Positions 33,157 through 46,200 of a DNA stretch of 64,000 nt are shown here, piece by piece (the stretch's first letter is position 1; the number at the start of each line of letters is the position of its first letter). This DNA is from Homarus americanus (Eukaryota; Arthropoda; Malacostraca; Decapoda; Nephropidae). A model generated the notes under the pieces. The model had not been told where the DNA came from and searched no databases. It worked only from the letters and a program-made list of their open reading frames with translations. The translations under genes were made by a program, and so were the position numbers. The stretch lies in the NCBI RefSeq assembly GCF_018991925.1, contig NW_024735503.1:3870839-3934838 (forward strand), written 5' to 3'.

Positions 33157-34620
33157 ATAAAGGTTGCTCTGTGAAAGGTCGGGTATATTAAGTTTTTGTT
33201 TTGGGAGGATTGTAGGTGTTGATTTTTAAGAGGGATTGTGAGTAAGGTTGGGTAGGTTAAGTTTTTCTTTTGGGAGGAGTGTAGGTTTTGTTAGTGGTTG
33301 TCAGAGTTGGGTTAATTATTGCATTCTTTCTTTCCTTTGGCTAGTAAAGGACTTCTGCAATTGCGTGGTAGGCTCTTGCAGGTATTGTGAGTTCTGGTCC
33401 CATTCTTGAGGGAGAGGGTTTGTGTACAGGTACTGTGCACACCTCTCCGACCATATTGGCTAAGGGAGGCGTTCATATCATCTGTATGATGGTACCATTT
33501 TTATTAGGTACACCTCTCCGACCTTATTGGCTAAGGGAGGTGCCCATAAAACAGTGTTGGTAACATTCTTGAGGGAGAGGGCTTGCTGCAGGTACTGCGC
33601 ACCTCTCCCCGACGTCATGTGAGTTAGTATGGGATGGGTAAGTTAGGTATTTGTTTTGTGAGGAGTGATAGGGTGTGGTTAGTTAATGGTAGAATGGTTT
33701 TTTTGTGTGTGGGATTGCTAGTAACGGCTGGGTATGTTAGGTTTTTATTTTGGGGGGATTGTTAGGGTTTTTTCTTTCTTTTTAGGGGGGAGTGCAGGTT
33801 GAGTGGTTAGTTATTTATTTATTTATTTTTTTTTTTTTTTGTCGGAGTGGTCTTGAGTTTGGAGTTGGGGGCGTGGGGTTTGGAGTGAGGGGGTAGAAGG
33901 GAAGTTGGGTAAGTCAGGTAAGGTTAGGTTAGGTTGATTGGGTTAGGTTGGGTGGGAATCATTGGGTGTGGGGTTGAGGAGAGGTTAGGTTTTATTTGGG
34001 GGGAGTTGTTGGATGTGGTTATGAGGAAGTTATTAATATAAAGGAGGTGGGAGGGGAGTGTTTGGTCTGTTTAGTACTTATATGAGATTGAAATTCTGGT
34101 GTGCAGGGATGAGGTCTAAATTGTCGAGTGACTGTGAGCGTGGTGGTCTGAGTGTTGTGTATGCAAGTGAGGGATGGGCAGTTACGTGACTGTGTGTGGG
34201 GGAGTCGGGAGGTTGAGGGGAGTGTGCTAGGTTCGTGTCAGGGTTGTTTTCTGTTTCATTTGGGGTAGTGCCGAATAGATTTACTTTGATTATAGATTTA
34301 GTTGGATGTGTGTATTGTATAATTCTTTTGCTGTCAGGTGTGTAGGGAGAAAGGGGGGAGGTGTTCTTCCTCTTTGGTCTAGGGGTCTTGACCACTATTT
34401 CTGTTGGGGGATAGGCTGCCATTTTATTCTTGGGACTCTGAGGAGTTAGGGGAGGATTGGGTTTGGTTTGGGTGTTTGTGGTCCGGGAGTTCATCGTGGT
34501 CGTGTGGGAAGTCAGGTGTAGGCAAGGTCGAGGTGGAGGGGCCGGGAGGTTTTGGGCTGATTACTCAGGGGGGTGAGGTAGTGGTAGATTGGTGAGATAA
34601 GTCAGGTGTACGCTACACCT
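32161..34620. repeat. strand-asymmetric repetitive block
   Basis: About 2.4 kb in which the plus strand is strongly G/T-rich and C-poor. It contains an imperfect tandem duplication (about 32209-32438 and 32489-32719, sharing TTTTGAATCTTTGAGCTTGA). A three-fold repeat of CACCTCTCCGACC...GGCTAAGGGAGG lies around 33400-33610, with two poly(T) runs and TTAGG-type words near 33920. Read on the minus strand it looks like the A/C-rich leader of a mobile element, but no transposase or polymerase is present. Confidence 0.5.
34078..34494 (-). CDS. Pro/Thr/Asn-rich open frame, unknown
   Basis: A 138-residue frame starting MNSRTTNTQTKPNPPLTPQS, rich in Pro, Thr, Ser and Asn, with a basic stretch (KTPRPKRKN) and no recognisable domain. 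It lies at the minus-strand 5' end of the strand-asymmetric repeat block, where an ORF1/gag-like protein would be expected if the block is a retroelement. The C/A-rich composition alone can open such a frame, so it may be fortuitous. Confidence 0.25.
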   Translation of the reverse strand: MNSRTTNTQTKPNPPLTPQSPKNKMAAYPPTEIVVKTPRPKRKNTSPLSPYTPDSKRIIQYTHPTKSIIKVNLFGTTPNETENNPDTNLAHSPQPPDSPTHSHVTAHPSLAYTTLRPPRSQSLDNLDLIPAHQNFNLI

Positions 34621-34865
34621 TCGTTGTTGAAGTGCAATAATAACAGTATAACAACAGGTAGCCCAATAATTATAATAATTAGTTGTCAATATTTTTGACT
34701 GGGCATTTTGGGGGCTTCTGGAGATGAATGGCAGTATACAGTAATATGTATTACTGCTGACCTACTTGCACTATTTCTGTATTGTCCTTATACTGTAGTT
34801 TAATTCTTGTCATATGTATTACTTACATTTATGAACAAGTTTATATAATTTTGAACGCTATAAGA

Positions 34866-34981
34866 CATGACGTCACAAGGTCAGGGTAGGGTGTGCGAAC
34901 CATCGACCAATCAGAGAGGAGTTAAATCCAAGAGGAAACGATGGTGATTGGTGGAGCTGCCCGTGGTGCGATGACGTCATG
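34866..34981. promoter_or_regulatory. symmetrical CRE and CCAAT cluster
   Basis: Two perfect TGACGTCA palindromes (34868-34875, 34972-34979) flank CCAAT at 34907-34911 and the inverted ATTGG at 34947-34951, giving a mirror-like arrangement. CRE and CCAAT pairs are common in promoters. It lies upstream of the PNPLA8-like gene and could be a promoter, an enhancer or the ends of a small TE. Confidence 0.4.
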
Positions 34982-36180
34982 TAAATGCCAGAGGTGTCAG
35001 TGGCGTATTTGTAAACATTGCCAGGCCAGCAAGTTAATGTTTAAAAGGAACCACGGAGGAAACGTCGCACCTATCATTTTTAAACCAGGGAACTTAACCT
35101 GACACAGTCCATTAAGAATACTAGTTAACTTAATAACAAAAGCGTAATATTTTTTTTATTATGATAGTCCCGATTGATCTATATTTCCTGAAAAATCTTA
35201 ATAATTGGTGAATTATTATTTTTCAAGCAATGGTAGAAAAGAGAAACCTACCTTTCTAACTTAACTGTATCTTAGAAAATTCCCTTTAAGGTAGTTAGCT
35301 TATTTTCCAGCTATTTAAGGTTTGCATTGTCTGATCGCATAGGAAAATAAAAATACGTAAATATATGTAAAGACTTATTTAAGTGCAAGTACACCCTGAG
35401 ATGTATAAAAATACAAGTTATTAATTTTAAGTACAAGTTGAAAATTGATGTACAAATTAGAAGTATATATACCAAACTCGAATATTGTATATAAAACAGA
35501 TGAGTTTAAAAAAATATAGGTTGGAGACATCGTTCGTGGTAATATTTTAACAATAGATAGACTTGATGCCAAAGAGACAGTCAGGTGAGCTAATTCCGCC
35601 CTTGAGATCAAATACGCGGAGATGTTAGTGTAGAAGTCACAATCGTGTTGGCCACTGTGCTGAGAAGGTGAACAAGTGAAAGTGAGGAAGAAATTGTTAA
35701 ATTAAAAGTGAACTGAGGTGTCAAACATTACCACATACTGTACTTATGTTCTTGTTATCTATCCTATGTATCTGTCATCAACAAGGTCAATGATCGTCCC
35801 TTTGTATTGAAATTCTGTTATTTTATAATTATTTTAAACTGTTATTAGTTAGCTCTGTGACCAGTCCGGACCTGTGTAATGAAGTATACCGGTATATATT
35901 TTGGTATTTCTGCGTTAGTGCACACAACACTTTCCTACCCCAAATCTATTATCATATTCGAATAAGACGTGTAATTTTAAGATAATTTTCTTCTATTACA
36001 TTACCATCACAAACTTATAATAACAGAGATAATGCATCCCAAATCTTTCTCTATTCTCTTCCATTAATCTTCTGCCATTATTGCCTACCTCACCTCCCAC
36101 TCTGCGTGTTTCCTTCATAAATCGTCCCTTTTTTTCCACCAATTAAAATGATTTGTGGTTTAATTCACAGTATTTTTGGC
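34982..36180. other. non-coding, 5' of PNPLA8-like gene
   Basis: AT-rich, with no supported exon or element. Confidence 0.45.
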
Positions 36181-36273
36181 CCAATCAGATTCGATTGAAC
36201 ATTTTTATAAAAGTGTCATTTCCATCTGTACTAATCTCAGAATCGAACGACGAACCAGAACCAGGCCAATAAG
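36181..36273 (+). promoter_or_regulatory. candidate PNPLA8 core promoter and 5' noncoding exon
   Basis: CCAATCAG at 36181, TATAAAA at 36206-36212, an initiator-like TCAG at 36237-36240 (about 33 bp after the TATA start), then about 35 nt of GC-richer sequence ending AATAAG before a strong donor GTAAGAG at 36274. Order and spacing match an arthropod TATA/Inr promoter with a short first exon. It would splice to the acceptor at 39978 of the first PNPLA8-like coding exon. The link is inference. Confidence 0.45.
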
Positions 36274-38591
36274 GTAAGAGTCAGGTTACCGGTAGGTTAG
36301 GTTTATATGACTGTTTTTCTAGTGTTTTTTTTTAGGCGGGGAGGGGGGGGGGGGATTTTGTATTCGATTCGCCATGATTTTGGTCGGAAAATGACCCACC
36401 CAAAACCCCCGATAGCTAAAAACAGGCAATTTCTGACGGAAATCAAGGTCAAAACCAATCAAAACACAAAAATACACTAGAAAAACATAGTTTTGACTTT
36501 CTAACAGAAGAGTTGTGTGTACTAATGAAAATTTACCGGTGTTTTTTGGTAATGTCTGAAAACAGCACTAACACCAAAAGGAGTTGTTCAATTTCATTAA
36601 TTTTTTCCACACACGTTCTTATCATTATAGTAAGTTTTTTTTATAGGAGGCGACATTTACTATAACCTAACAGGACCTGACCAACCAAAGAAACCTACCT
36701 AACCTCCACCACCCGGACCCCTACCCCTACCCCATCATATTAAACAGAAAGTATTTATTTGATACTGTACCAATGAAAGTAACTCTGTTGAAGCACCATG
36801 ATGGAATTTTAATTTTTTGTAGATGTGAGAGTACACTTGGACCGAACGGGTTGTAAACAAACAGACTCGGCAGATTTTTTGGAGGAGTATTTATGGTAAA
36901 TAATTAATTTCTTCATGTACAAAGCACGTAGAGACATTGTTTGAGTGTCGTATGATCAGTTTTCACCGTGATTAATCCTTGATGCTCTGTCCACTACAGG
37001 TGATTTATGATCGTATATTGAGAAAAAAAATAAGAAAAAATACTTATACTGAAATTAAAATAAAGAGTTTTCTCCTCTTTAAAATACTTTATATAATGAT
37101 AAGAACATCTGTTGAAAAAATTAATGCAATCAAACAACTCCTGGTAGTAGTGGTGTTCTCAAAAAGTACCATGCTTTTTTCTTCCAAGTGCAGCTTTACA
37201 TAGCTAGAGCTTTATCACCATTGTCAGCTGCCTCTCTCCACTGTGACCTGGGTGCAATTTGGTGTCTTCTTTGGAGAATTACAGTGCTGAATAGTACAGT
37301 CACTCAGTATACTATTACAAAAAGGTTCCGTACCTGAAAAATCTTTTGTTAATTGATATTTTGTAAAATGCATAACATTTCCTTGTAAACACCCAGAAAA
37401 TGGTACAGTTCTGAGGAGAAACTTTAGAATTCAACAACCATACAAACACGCAATTATGAACGGGATTCCAATACACTGTATATACCGGTACATCATAAAA
37501 ATCTCACAAATACCCAATTTTTTACGGTAAAGTACTTTACAGTGTTACTGTATATTGTTGAACATCACTTTATATATACACATACACATACAGTATTTAC
37601 ATTATTTCTTCTGTATGGAATATTATTATTGTTTTGTAATAGCAGGGTTGTGCTTTAACCTAACCTAAACTATGGAATTAAAACTTCTGAATTGAATTAG
37701 GAACAGGGTCCAGGAACATAACCCATTTGTAACTCGGGGGCTGCCTGTACAGTACCTTTAAAACGGCACAGAATACAATATCATTTACCATACTGTATAT
37801 GTACTGTATTCACATTATTTTTCATACAATTTTACATGAGAGTAAAGAAAAAATATATCATTCATGCATAAAGATTGACTGCTTTAAGCCTGCTATAATG
37901 GGTGAGTGTGCTCACCATCTCAACTATCTTGTACTGTATCTTTAAAGTGTCTAGTGAAATGTAATGGATTACAGGTGATTCTGGTAGAGAGGCAATCTTG
38001 GCCCCTCTTGCTGTTGTATCGATGAAACTAAGAAATTATAATTTTTTTTACCAAGTAAAATGAAACCACCTCAATCAAAGATATTGCAAGTACTGTACTG
38101 GTAATTATACAGTTTAACTCCTACACCCCCAGATGCACCTGTAGACCTGTGTGAGGTACAGTACAGACACAATACGTGGTAGTCTCTTACAAGTGCGAGT
38201 GATAGCAAAGTCGACACACTAATTGTTATCATCAGTAAATTGGTATACAGAATTACTGTTATGAGAACACTATATATGAAGAAGAAAAAATATATTAATT
38301 GCATTATTAGTTCCAAATTACAAGAGAAAAAATAATGCAGTTACAAATGTACAGCTTACCTTATCTTGAAATACAATTTCCAACTTTAAATTCAACAATT
38401 CATACTGTAAGGGTTCTACATCCTGTTCTTTGTGACACAAGTCGCTGTACAATACTTTAATTACAACTTGTTGAGACTCCTTATGGCAGTACCCTGTAGT
38501 TTCTGATAAAATTGCATTAACTGAAAACATTTAGCTTCTAGAAATCACATAAAAAAAAATCATGGTCCAAATTGTATATAATGTCCAGTAA
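36274..38591. other. putative PNPLA8-like first intron, non-coding
   Basis: No coding sequence. The run CAGGCAGCCCCCGAGTTACA (minus strand, near 37730-37752) looks like the end of another pogo-type MITE whose other end I could not find. Confidence 0.4.
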
Positions 38592-38874
38592 CAGGTTGAC
38601 AATCCCTTATCTGAAATCCTTGGGGCCAGATGCATTTCGGATTTTGGAATTTTTCGGATTTCAGAATGGTTAGGTTAGTTTTTTTTATTATTATTATATA
38701 TTTATTTATTAATATTTTTTTTATACGGTGATCAGCCCACCCGGGCACAGGTAACTGACCCACATTGGGGCCTGGGGGGCTAAAATATAATATAATAGTA
38801 ATAATAATAATAATTCATAGGTCTACATGTAGGTCGTGTTTCTCACTTTTTATCTTTTTTCATTCTTGTATTTC

Positions 38875-38918
<44 letters not shown>

Positions 38919-39905
38919 AGTAATACCCCAATTTACGCAGTTTCACTTTACGCGATTCTACATTTACGCGGTACCTAGCCAGAACCGGAATTTCATTTTA
39001 CGCGGTGCATCTACTCGTATACTACACGGGTGAAGTATAATTTTTTTATTTAGCTCATAAAATTCATACAAATTACCCGGTCAGAATATAATTTACATTG
39101 CTGGAATTCTTACAATATGATGATCATTTTGAATATAAACATCATGGATTTTGCATTAGACATACAAATTTTAGATCTAATGTAATAATTTGGTTTACAC
39201 AAAGCAAATATTTTATCTTTTGTGCAAAATATATGAAGTTTACATTCAAAATATTCCCTGACCTGCAAGGAATCCAGAAATGTCAATTATATTATCCTAA
39301 CTTTAGTCTGAGGTATTATTTATTACTAACGTTAAAATCTAGTGTTTTCACCCAAACATTTCTCAGAGAGGTAGGAGCCAGTGAGCTGGGAAGGGGGGGA
39401 GGAGGAGGGGTGATTTGAGTCCATTATTTGAATGGACATTAACCTGGCGACTGTATTTCTCTTAAATATTAATTGTGTGAGCATACCATCATAAAATTTA
39501 GATGTTATTTTTACTACAACATAGGTATTGTGTCGGAAAAAGTGGAGTTTGGGGGTCGGGCCAGTCTCTATTGGAATTAATCCCATATGTTCTGTTGTTC
39601 ACTTTACGCGGTTTTCACTTTCCGCGGTACCCTGTGGGTTCAATTGACCGCGTAAATCGGGGTACTACTGTATTTTATTATTACAGTATTATTAGTATTA
39701 TTATTACTATTACTATTATTATTGTTATAATTATTATTTTATTTTGTGTATTTTTTTGTACATTTTATTTACTATGAATAATTATTATTATTATTATTAT
39801 TTACGCCCCCAGGCGTGGGGTGGGTCAGTGACCTGTGCCTGGGTAGACTAATCCCTGTTAAAAAAAAAAAAGTTTTGCTCCACAAAAAACTTTCGGTTTC
39901 CAGCA
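38592..39905. mobile_element. MITE family 2, copy D (right end lost)
   Basis: Starts CAGGTTGACAATCCCTTATC, then the CCCACCCGGGCACAGG module, an ATT microsatellite, the inverted module (39805-39872) and TTTCGGTTTCC. The right terminal repeat is missing. Split by an inserted TA-flanked element at 38918-39670. Confidence 0.7.
38918..39670. mobile_element. TA-flanked MITE with CAGTARTACCCCRATTTACGC ends
   Basis: A 753-bp element with TA on both sides, inserted in the ATT run of MITE copy D. The ends match over about 21 bp with two differences, and further TTTACGCG words repeat just inside both ends. No coding capacity. Confidence 0.85.
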
Positions 39906-39995
39906 GTACAGAGTGTATTATTAATTTTGAGTTTTGTCATGTCTTGAGGGTTAGAATGTAATTTACATAATTTTTCAGACTGCATATGAGGTGTA

Positions 39996-40225
39996 ATGGC
40001 CTCAGGAGGCAGCAGTGTGACTCAGTGGCGTTTGGTGGCACAGGTACGTGACTATATTGCCCGCACCACACCAGCCCTGGCCACCCTTCAGAGATCTGCC
40101 ACAACTCTTGAAGAAGGTACATGGGGCATTTCAGACCAGAGCAGAAACCAATTCCCCCAATTCAGGGGTAAATAACTTCCAAGATGAAAATGGAGCCAAG
40201 AACAATAGTGCCTTGAAACCTTTAG
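39996..40225 (+). CDS. PNPLA8: PNPLA8-like exon 1, apparent frameshift
   Basis: Acceptor TTTTTCAG at 39971-39978. ATG at 39996 opens [20 protein letters not shown] and continues to [10 protein letters not shown], where it stops (40173). The frame that joins exon 2 in phase ([18 protein letters not shown]) is offset by one base. Dropping one G from the GGGG run at about 40165-40168 joins the two. This could be an assembly error, a real mutation, or a sign that the start is elsewhere. Confidence 0.55.
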
Positions 40226-43200
40226 GTTAGTTTTGAATTTTATTTATAAAAATTTTCATGGTCAATAAAGTTATATATTTTAATTATCAAGACAACTTGG
40301 TACTAATGTGAGTTGTCTCTCTTTCAGTAGTTCTAAATGAGAACTCAACTGAACTGCAGAAGGCACTGAAAACTGTTAATGCTTACACATCATTGTACTT
40401 CTCTCAAGTTCGCCTCAACTTCTCAAAAAATGAGGAACCTAAGAATACTGAGAAAAATATACCAAAATGGAGAGTAAAGAAGGACATTGTTTCTAAGGTA
40501 GGCTTTGACTTTTTCTTCACTACTGCTAACCTTTGCCAGGGTGGCTTTATCAAAACAACAGGTGTGTTCTGCTACACATTTCTTATTGGTGTGTTCTGAA
40601 GTACACATGTGTTACAGGTGTATTCTGAAGCACTTAGTTATACTAGCTAGTTAGAGAGAATGGATGACAATAAATAGGTAATGGGGGGGAGGTGGTGAGT
40701 GTTGCTCATGGTTCTTGCTGCCCTGGAGGTTTTTAATTTTAAGTCTAATTTTCTGTTAATTTAGTTGAGAATTTACCATACACATCATCTTTCTTCGAGT
40801 ATATTTAGTGTACATACAAAGAATATTATTTATTTTGTTATTTTATTTTTAAATTTATTTTCTGAAGCATGTCTAGTTCAGTACAGTACAGTATCTAATT
40901 TTAGGACCATTAAAACTGCATCTCCTTTTGTGTGCTGTGTATCTTTTACTGAAACTTGTTTTAGTCCTTTTCTGTGTTGTAGTCTTATGCCCACTGGGCA
41001 AATTTTTTCAGATGAAAAGAGCGAGTTGATGGTTTGAATTTTTTAAGTAAATGGCAGATCAATGGTAAATAACTCTTCAATTCACTATGGTTATGATATT
41101 TTTAAAATAAATTGGGTCAACGGATTGTAAATAAGGGTTAAAGTTGCTAAAAGTCACGTGATTGCGTAAAGCTCTGAGATTGATTAGTCACGTCACAGGT
41201 TGGCTCGAGCAGCCAAGCAGAGCCTGGAGGCAGCCATCTGGTGGTGTATGTGTTGTTACCAAGAAATACTAGGACTTGTGGCCATATACAATGTTGATAT
41301 ACAAGCATACCTTATTCTTATGTTAAAATTAATTACTGCTCAAGTATCATTGTGTGTATTTACTTTACTGTGTCAAATGATATAAAGACCGATAACTCCA
41401 ACATGGAGTTTTCATCACTGTTCTCTATTTCATGTCTGGAAAATATAAGTTTTGTCACTGATGTCTATATTTAATGTTGTGGAAGGACTAGGACTGGTAG
41501 TTGTCAACCTTCTTGGCTGTGGAACGGCTCAGTAAATAAATATTATTAGATAATTAATTGTGCTTTACTGTGCAACACCGTAATACTATATTGAATACAG
41601 TATATAAATATTAATAAAAGCATTAACTAATTCAATGGATATTTCCAATAGAAATGAAGGTCAAAATCGTTTATAACACATCGCAAACCATCAGAAAAAA
41701 ACATAAGTTTGCATGTCTTAAGTACAGGAATGACCAAAACTTAAAATTTGGCCAACATAGCCTATCTCGAATCTAAACATCCAAATACTTATGGTAGTTA
41801 AAGTAAAATTTTACCCATTAATTAATATAAATGATGATATATCCCAGCGCTATTTTGTCATTTTAACTAGCACCAGGTATTCTCAAAACAAAGTCCAGAC
41901 AATGTCATTACTTCTAAATTGACTCTTATCTCCATCTAGCACTGATATACTCTGTAAATGCACTGGAAAGAAGAGAGTCTACCAGGTAAGAATACAAGAC
42001 AGCTGAGCTGGTGTGAACATGGAGTTTTATGTCCATAAGCTGCTCTTCACAGCACATTTCTTCACTTATGAAATGTCCATGACTTAGACTATTAAACAAA
42101 CACCCGTAAAACTTACTTGAACGTGGCATTTGGGGTCCGAAAAGGCCATCCTTTGTACAACCTCCGACGCAGCGGTGAGTTTGTTGGAGAAAGTGGTCTG
42201 CTGGAAAACTGGTGACGCCATTGCAAACGGCAGCCTTGTTTCTAAATATACTTATCTCGACTATTATAGCAGGACTTTAAACTTTTATTACAAGTTATAT
42301 ATACGTGTCACTCTGAGCAGTGGCAGTGTATATTTCTTGTATTATAATATCAGAACTGACAACTCGTCCATTGTGAACTCTTGGAACAATCTGCCAGAGA
42401 GTGTTGTGATGGCACCGAGTGTGAGCTCATTCAGGGGCGAATTTTGACCAACACTGGAGCAGGTTCGATATATTCAGGACAGTGCATGCAGTATCTGCCA
42501 ACAGCTCGTGTTAAGCGTGACGACATGGCGGCTAATGAACTGATCAGTGGCAAAAGGATAAAAAATGGGTTGCTGTACCTGCGTACTGTACAGATATATG
42601 AGGCCTCTGCATTACAAGGGGTGAAGCGCCAAATTAAAAACGGAGGCATATCGTTTAAAGGTCCTCAGTTCAAAAAACTATAACTTTATTGTTTTTAAGC
42701 TGAGGGCTCTTTTTTATCGTAAGCTCAATCCTCTCTAGTGAACTGTGAAAACTGGAAGTTAGTACAAGTGCTCCTCTACAAGAACATTCAAACACAAACT
42801 TTCAGAGATACAAACATCATCACTGAGGGGTTACCTGCCAGAACAGGTGTTTAATGTGGATGAACTGGATTTTTTAATTTCCAGATAGAACAAACAGTAT
42901 CTAAGAGGAGAAGAGTAAGCCAGGTTTTAAGGCTGTATTAAAGGGTATAGCTGTACTAAATATCCATAATCTTTTCATTTTTTACAATGTTTGGTGTCTA
43001 CAAGAGTAAAGATTGGACTTACAAACAACTGGACTTACAAACAAGCCTTAGGAACGTAACACGTTCGTAAGTAGGAAGAGCACCTGTACTGTGAATAGTT
43101 ATTACAGTGTGGTATGCTTTAACGAATCTTCAGTAATTGGTTTTAGAACCTCGTTTGTTAAAGCATTCGTTAAGTTATAGGATTAATCCGTCCCAGGCCC

Positions 43201-46200
43201 CCAAATACAACCACTTAACACTGAAAAATTTCTGTGGAAATTGTAAAAATCCGGTACTTTATCTTACCTTAGTGTTGTTCAGCATGCAGGACAGGAGGCA
43301 GAGGAGGGAGGAATTATGGAGAAAGAGTTGGAAGGAGAGGACTCATCCTTCCCTAGCCCTCTTGGTGACTGTCTTACAGGCACTTTGTCTGTTTTTTATA
43401 ATTTCTTTCTTAGTTTCAAGGGTTATTAGCTTTCTCACTCGCTTTGACGATTATTGTTACAATTGTACACTTGTATAACAAATAGTTATAAAAATAACAC
43501 GAATTTCCACATCAAAAGACTAAATTTCAACAAGTTCACTTGCACTGATACACAATATGAACCAATATGGACCCTGACGTCTCTTGCTATGAGCCGCGGT
43601 ACAACAATATTCATGCCCAGGACGAAATAGTCCGCGTATTCATCCGCGTTAGTTTGTTGGGTTTAAGTTCGTTATAGCATTCTCAATTTTATAGGTAAAA
43701 CCGTTAGTTATAGGAATACTCGTAGTAGAATCCGTTAGATTACAGCATACTTACTGTATTTATCGCGACTTGAATGAGAATAACTACCATCATGTATGGT
43801 TGTTTGATCTTCAAACCAACAATAACTTGCGTTTTCTCAAAATTTTCTTATTACTGTAGGCTATACTGTAAAACAAGTTAATGATCACCAAAACAACACT
43901 CGTCTTCCCACCCCCACCCCAAATAATAATAAAAAACTCATTTGCCTATCAGTAATTTTCTTTCCGTCCCTATTATTAGCCAAAGATTTATAATATTGTT
44001 AAGTATAATAGTGTGTAATAATAAGGAAACACCACTACACCATCCCCTCATTAACTCTAAAGTAATAAATACACCGTAGACATAATGGTTTAGTTCGAGT
44101 TTTTAAGACCAAATTTTTAGGCAAAAAATTGGGGGTCGTCCTATACATGCGTAATAGTTTTGTTAGGTTGAACCCGTGCATGATGGGAAGGGCGAGGAGC
44201 AACTTTTAGCTTCAGACATGAAAAATATTTACCATTTACTGCCAGTAAACAATGGAAACGTAAAATATGTACCAATTAGTAATGAAAAGTTGTGCAGTTC
44301 CTTCAGCAAATGAAGCTCACCAACTTACAATAGGCTAAATTACCTTACAACGTGCTTTCAGTAGTCTATGTTGAAGTTCTTAGCACAGGCTAACTTATCA
44401 TATCACGGTATCACAGTTCTCATTGATCTACAAAAAATACCGGTAATAAAAACCTTTTCGATATTTCACACTTAATATAATACCCGGTAATCTACTTCAA
44501 CCTCCTATTGTTTACAACGACGCATGACACACCACCAGCTGTTGTGTATCAGCTAGACGGTACACGTGTTTTTCGAATCGTTTTCAGTTAAAAAACTGTT
44601 ACATCACATGTATATTTTACCTTAACTGTGCCTGAATGAATATATTCTCGGAAATAAATAGTAGTTTTGCTGAAACGTGATGTATTTTAATGTAAAATAG
44701 GATAAAATACATGACGAAAACAAAAGATTTTACCTAACCTTCCGATGTTCAAGAGAAGTTACTCGTTTTTTTAATAGTTTTTGGTTAAAATATTGTTATA
44801 TTACAATGGTATTCTATTCATACTGTGCTTGATATAATGCATTCACGGAAATGTAATATTTTTGCTGAAATGACGTACGTATTACAGTGGAAAGTGGGAT
44901 AAAATTGTGACGAAAACAATGACTTTCGCTTTCTTTCGTTCAAAAGATGTTACCGTAATCGCTTTTCGAATGGTTTTCAGTTAAAAAACTGTTGTATTAC
45001 AATAATATTCTATCCTAATTGACTTGAATAAATACTACGATACCATATTTCTGAATATTTTCATTAAAATCCATCAAAATCATTTTCCTTGTCATCGTCT
45101 GCAGCACCAAACAGCTTCTCCCAGTCCTCTCCTTGAACAGGGCTAGAGGGTACGTGTTTTTCGAATCGTTTTCAGTTAAAAAACTATTACATCACACGTA
45201 TATTTTACCTAAACTGCGCCTGAATGAATATATTCTCGGAAATAAAAGTAGTTTTGCTGAAACGTGATGTATTTCAATGTAAAATAGGATAAAATACATG
45301 ACGAAAACAAAAGACTTTACCTAAGCTTCTGTTCTTGAGATGTTACTCGTTTTTTAATAGTTTTCAGTTAAAATGTTGTTATATTACAATGATATTCTAT
45401 TCACACTGTGCTTGATATAATACATTCACAGAAATGTAATATTTTTGCTGAAATTACGTACGTATTAAAGTGGAAAGTGGGATAAAATCGTGACGAAAAC
45501 AATGACTTTCTCTTTCTTTCGTTCAAAAGATGTTACCGTAATAGCTTTTCGAATGGTTTAGTTAAAAACTGTTGTATTACAATAATATTCCCTTCTAACT
45601 GACTTGAATAAATACTTGAATGGAGATATACAATATTTTTGTTGAAACTACCCACGTTTCAGTGTAAAGTGTTGTAATTATAAATGGTAAACAATTTGCC
45701 TTCGGCACTCGTGTTTCATGCACGGCGAGTCTCAGTTTATAGGACGTAGAGCGTTTTTATTGAAGGTTTTGTTGTTCTATTACCCTCAAAAACGTGGGTC
45801 GAACTATAAACGAGGAATATCGTAAATTAACGATTTCTTGGTCAAAAAATCAGGGTCGACCTATAAACGAGGGGGGGTTATAGACAAGTATATACGGTAC
45901 TAATACAAAGGCGGAGAAAGTTTGCATAATCTTGGGTAAAAACAGTATTATGATAATAGTATTACAATCTTACTTTGTTTAGTTCCTTCGTTTTATTATC
46001 CCTGACGATTGTAGTAAGTTGAAGTTATGTAAATCCTGAGGAGTGCGTATAACTTTAATGGCCTCATCAAAATCAATCACATACTGTTCAAAGTCTTTCT
46101 CTGCCCTCTATAAAAATTGCTCTTCTCACTCTGAACGGGATGTGACCACCTTTACTTGCTGTACTGAGCTCACAGCCAGATAAGTAGCTCCCGGCCTGAG

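Noticed and set aside
39937..40122. Minus-strand frame opposite PNPLA8-like exon 1
   Set aside because: Opposite strand of a supported exon; no family similarity or splice support.
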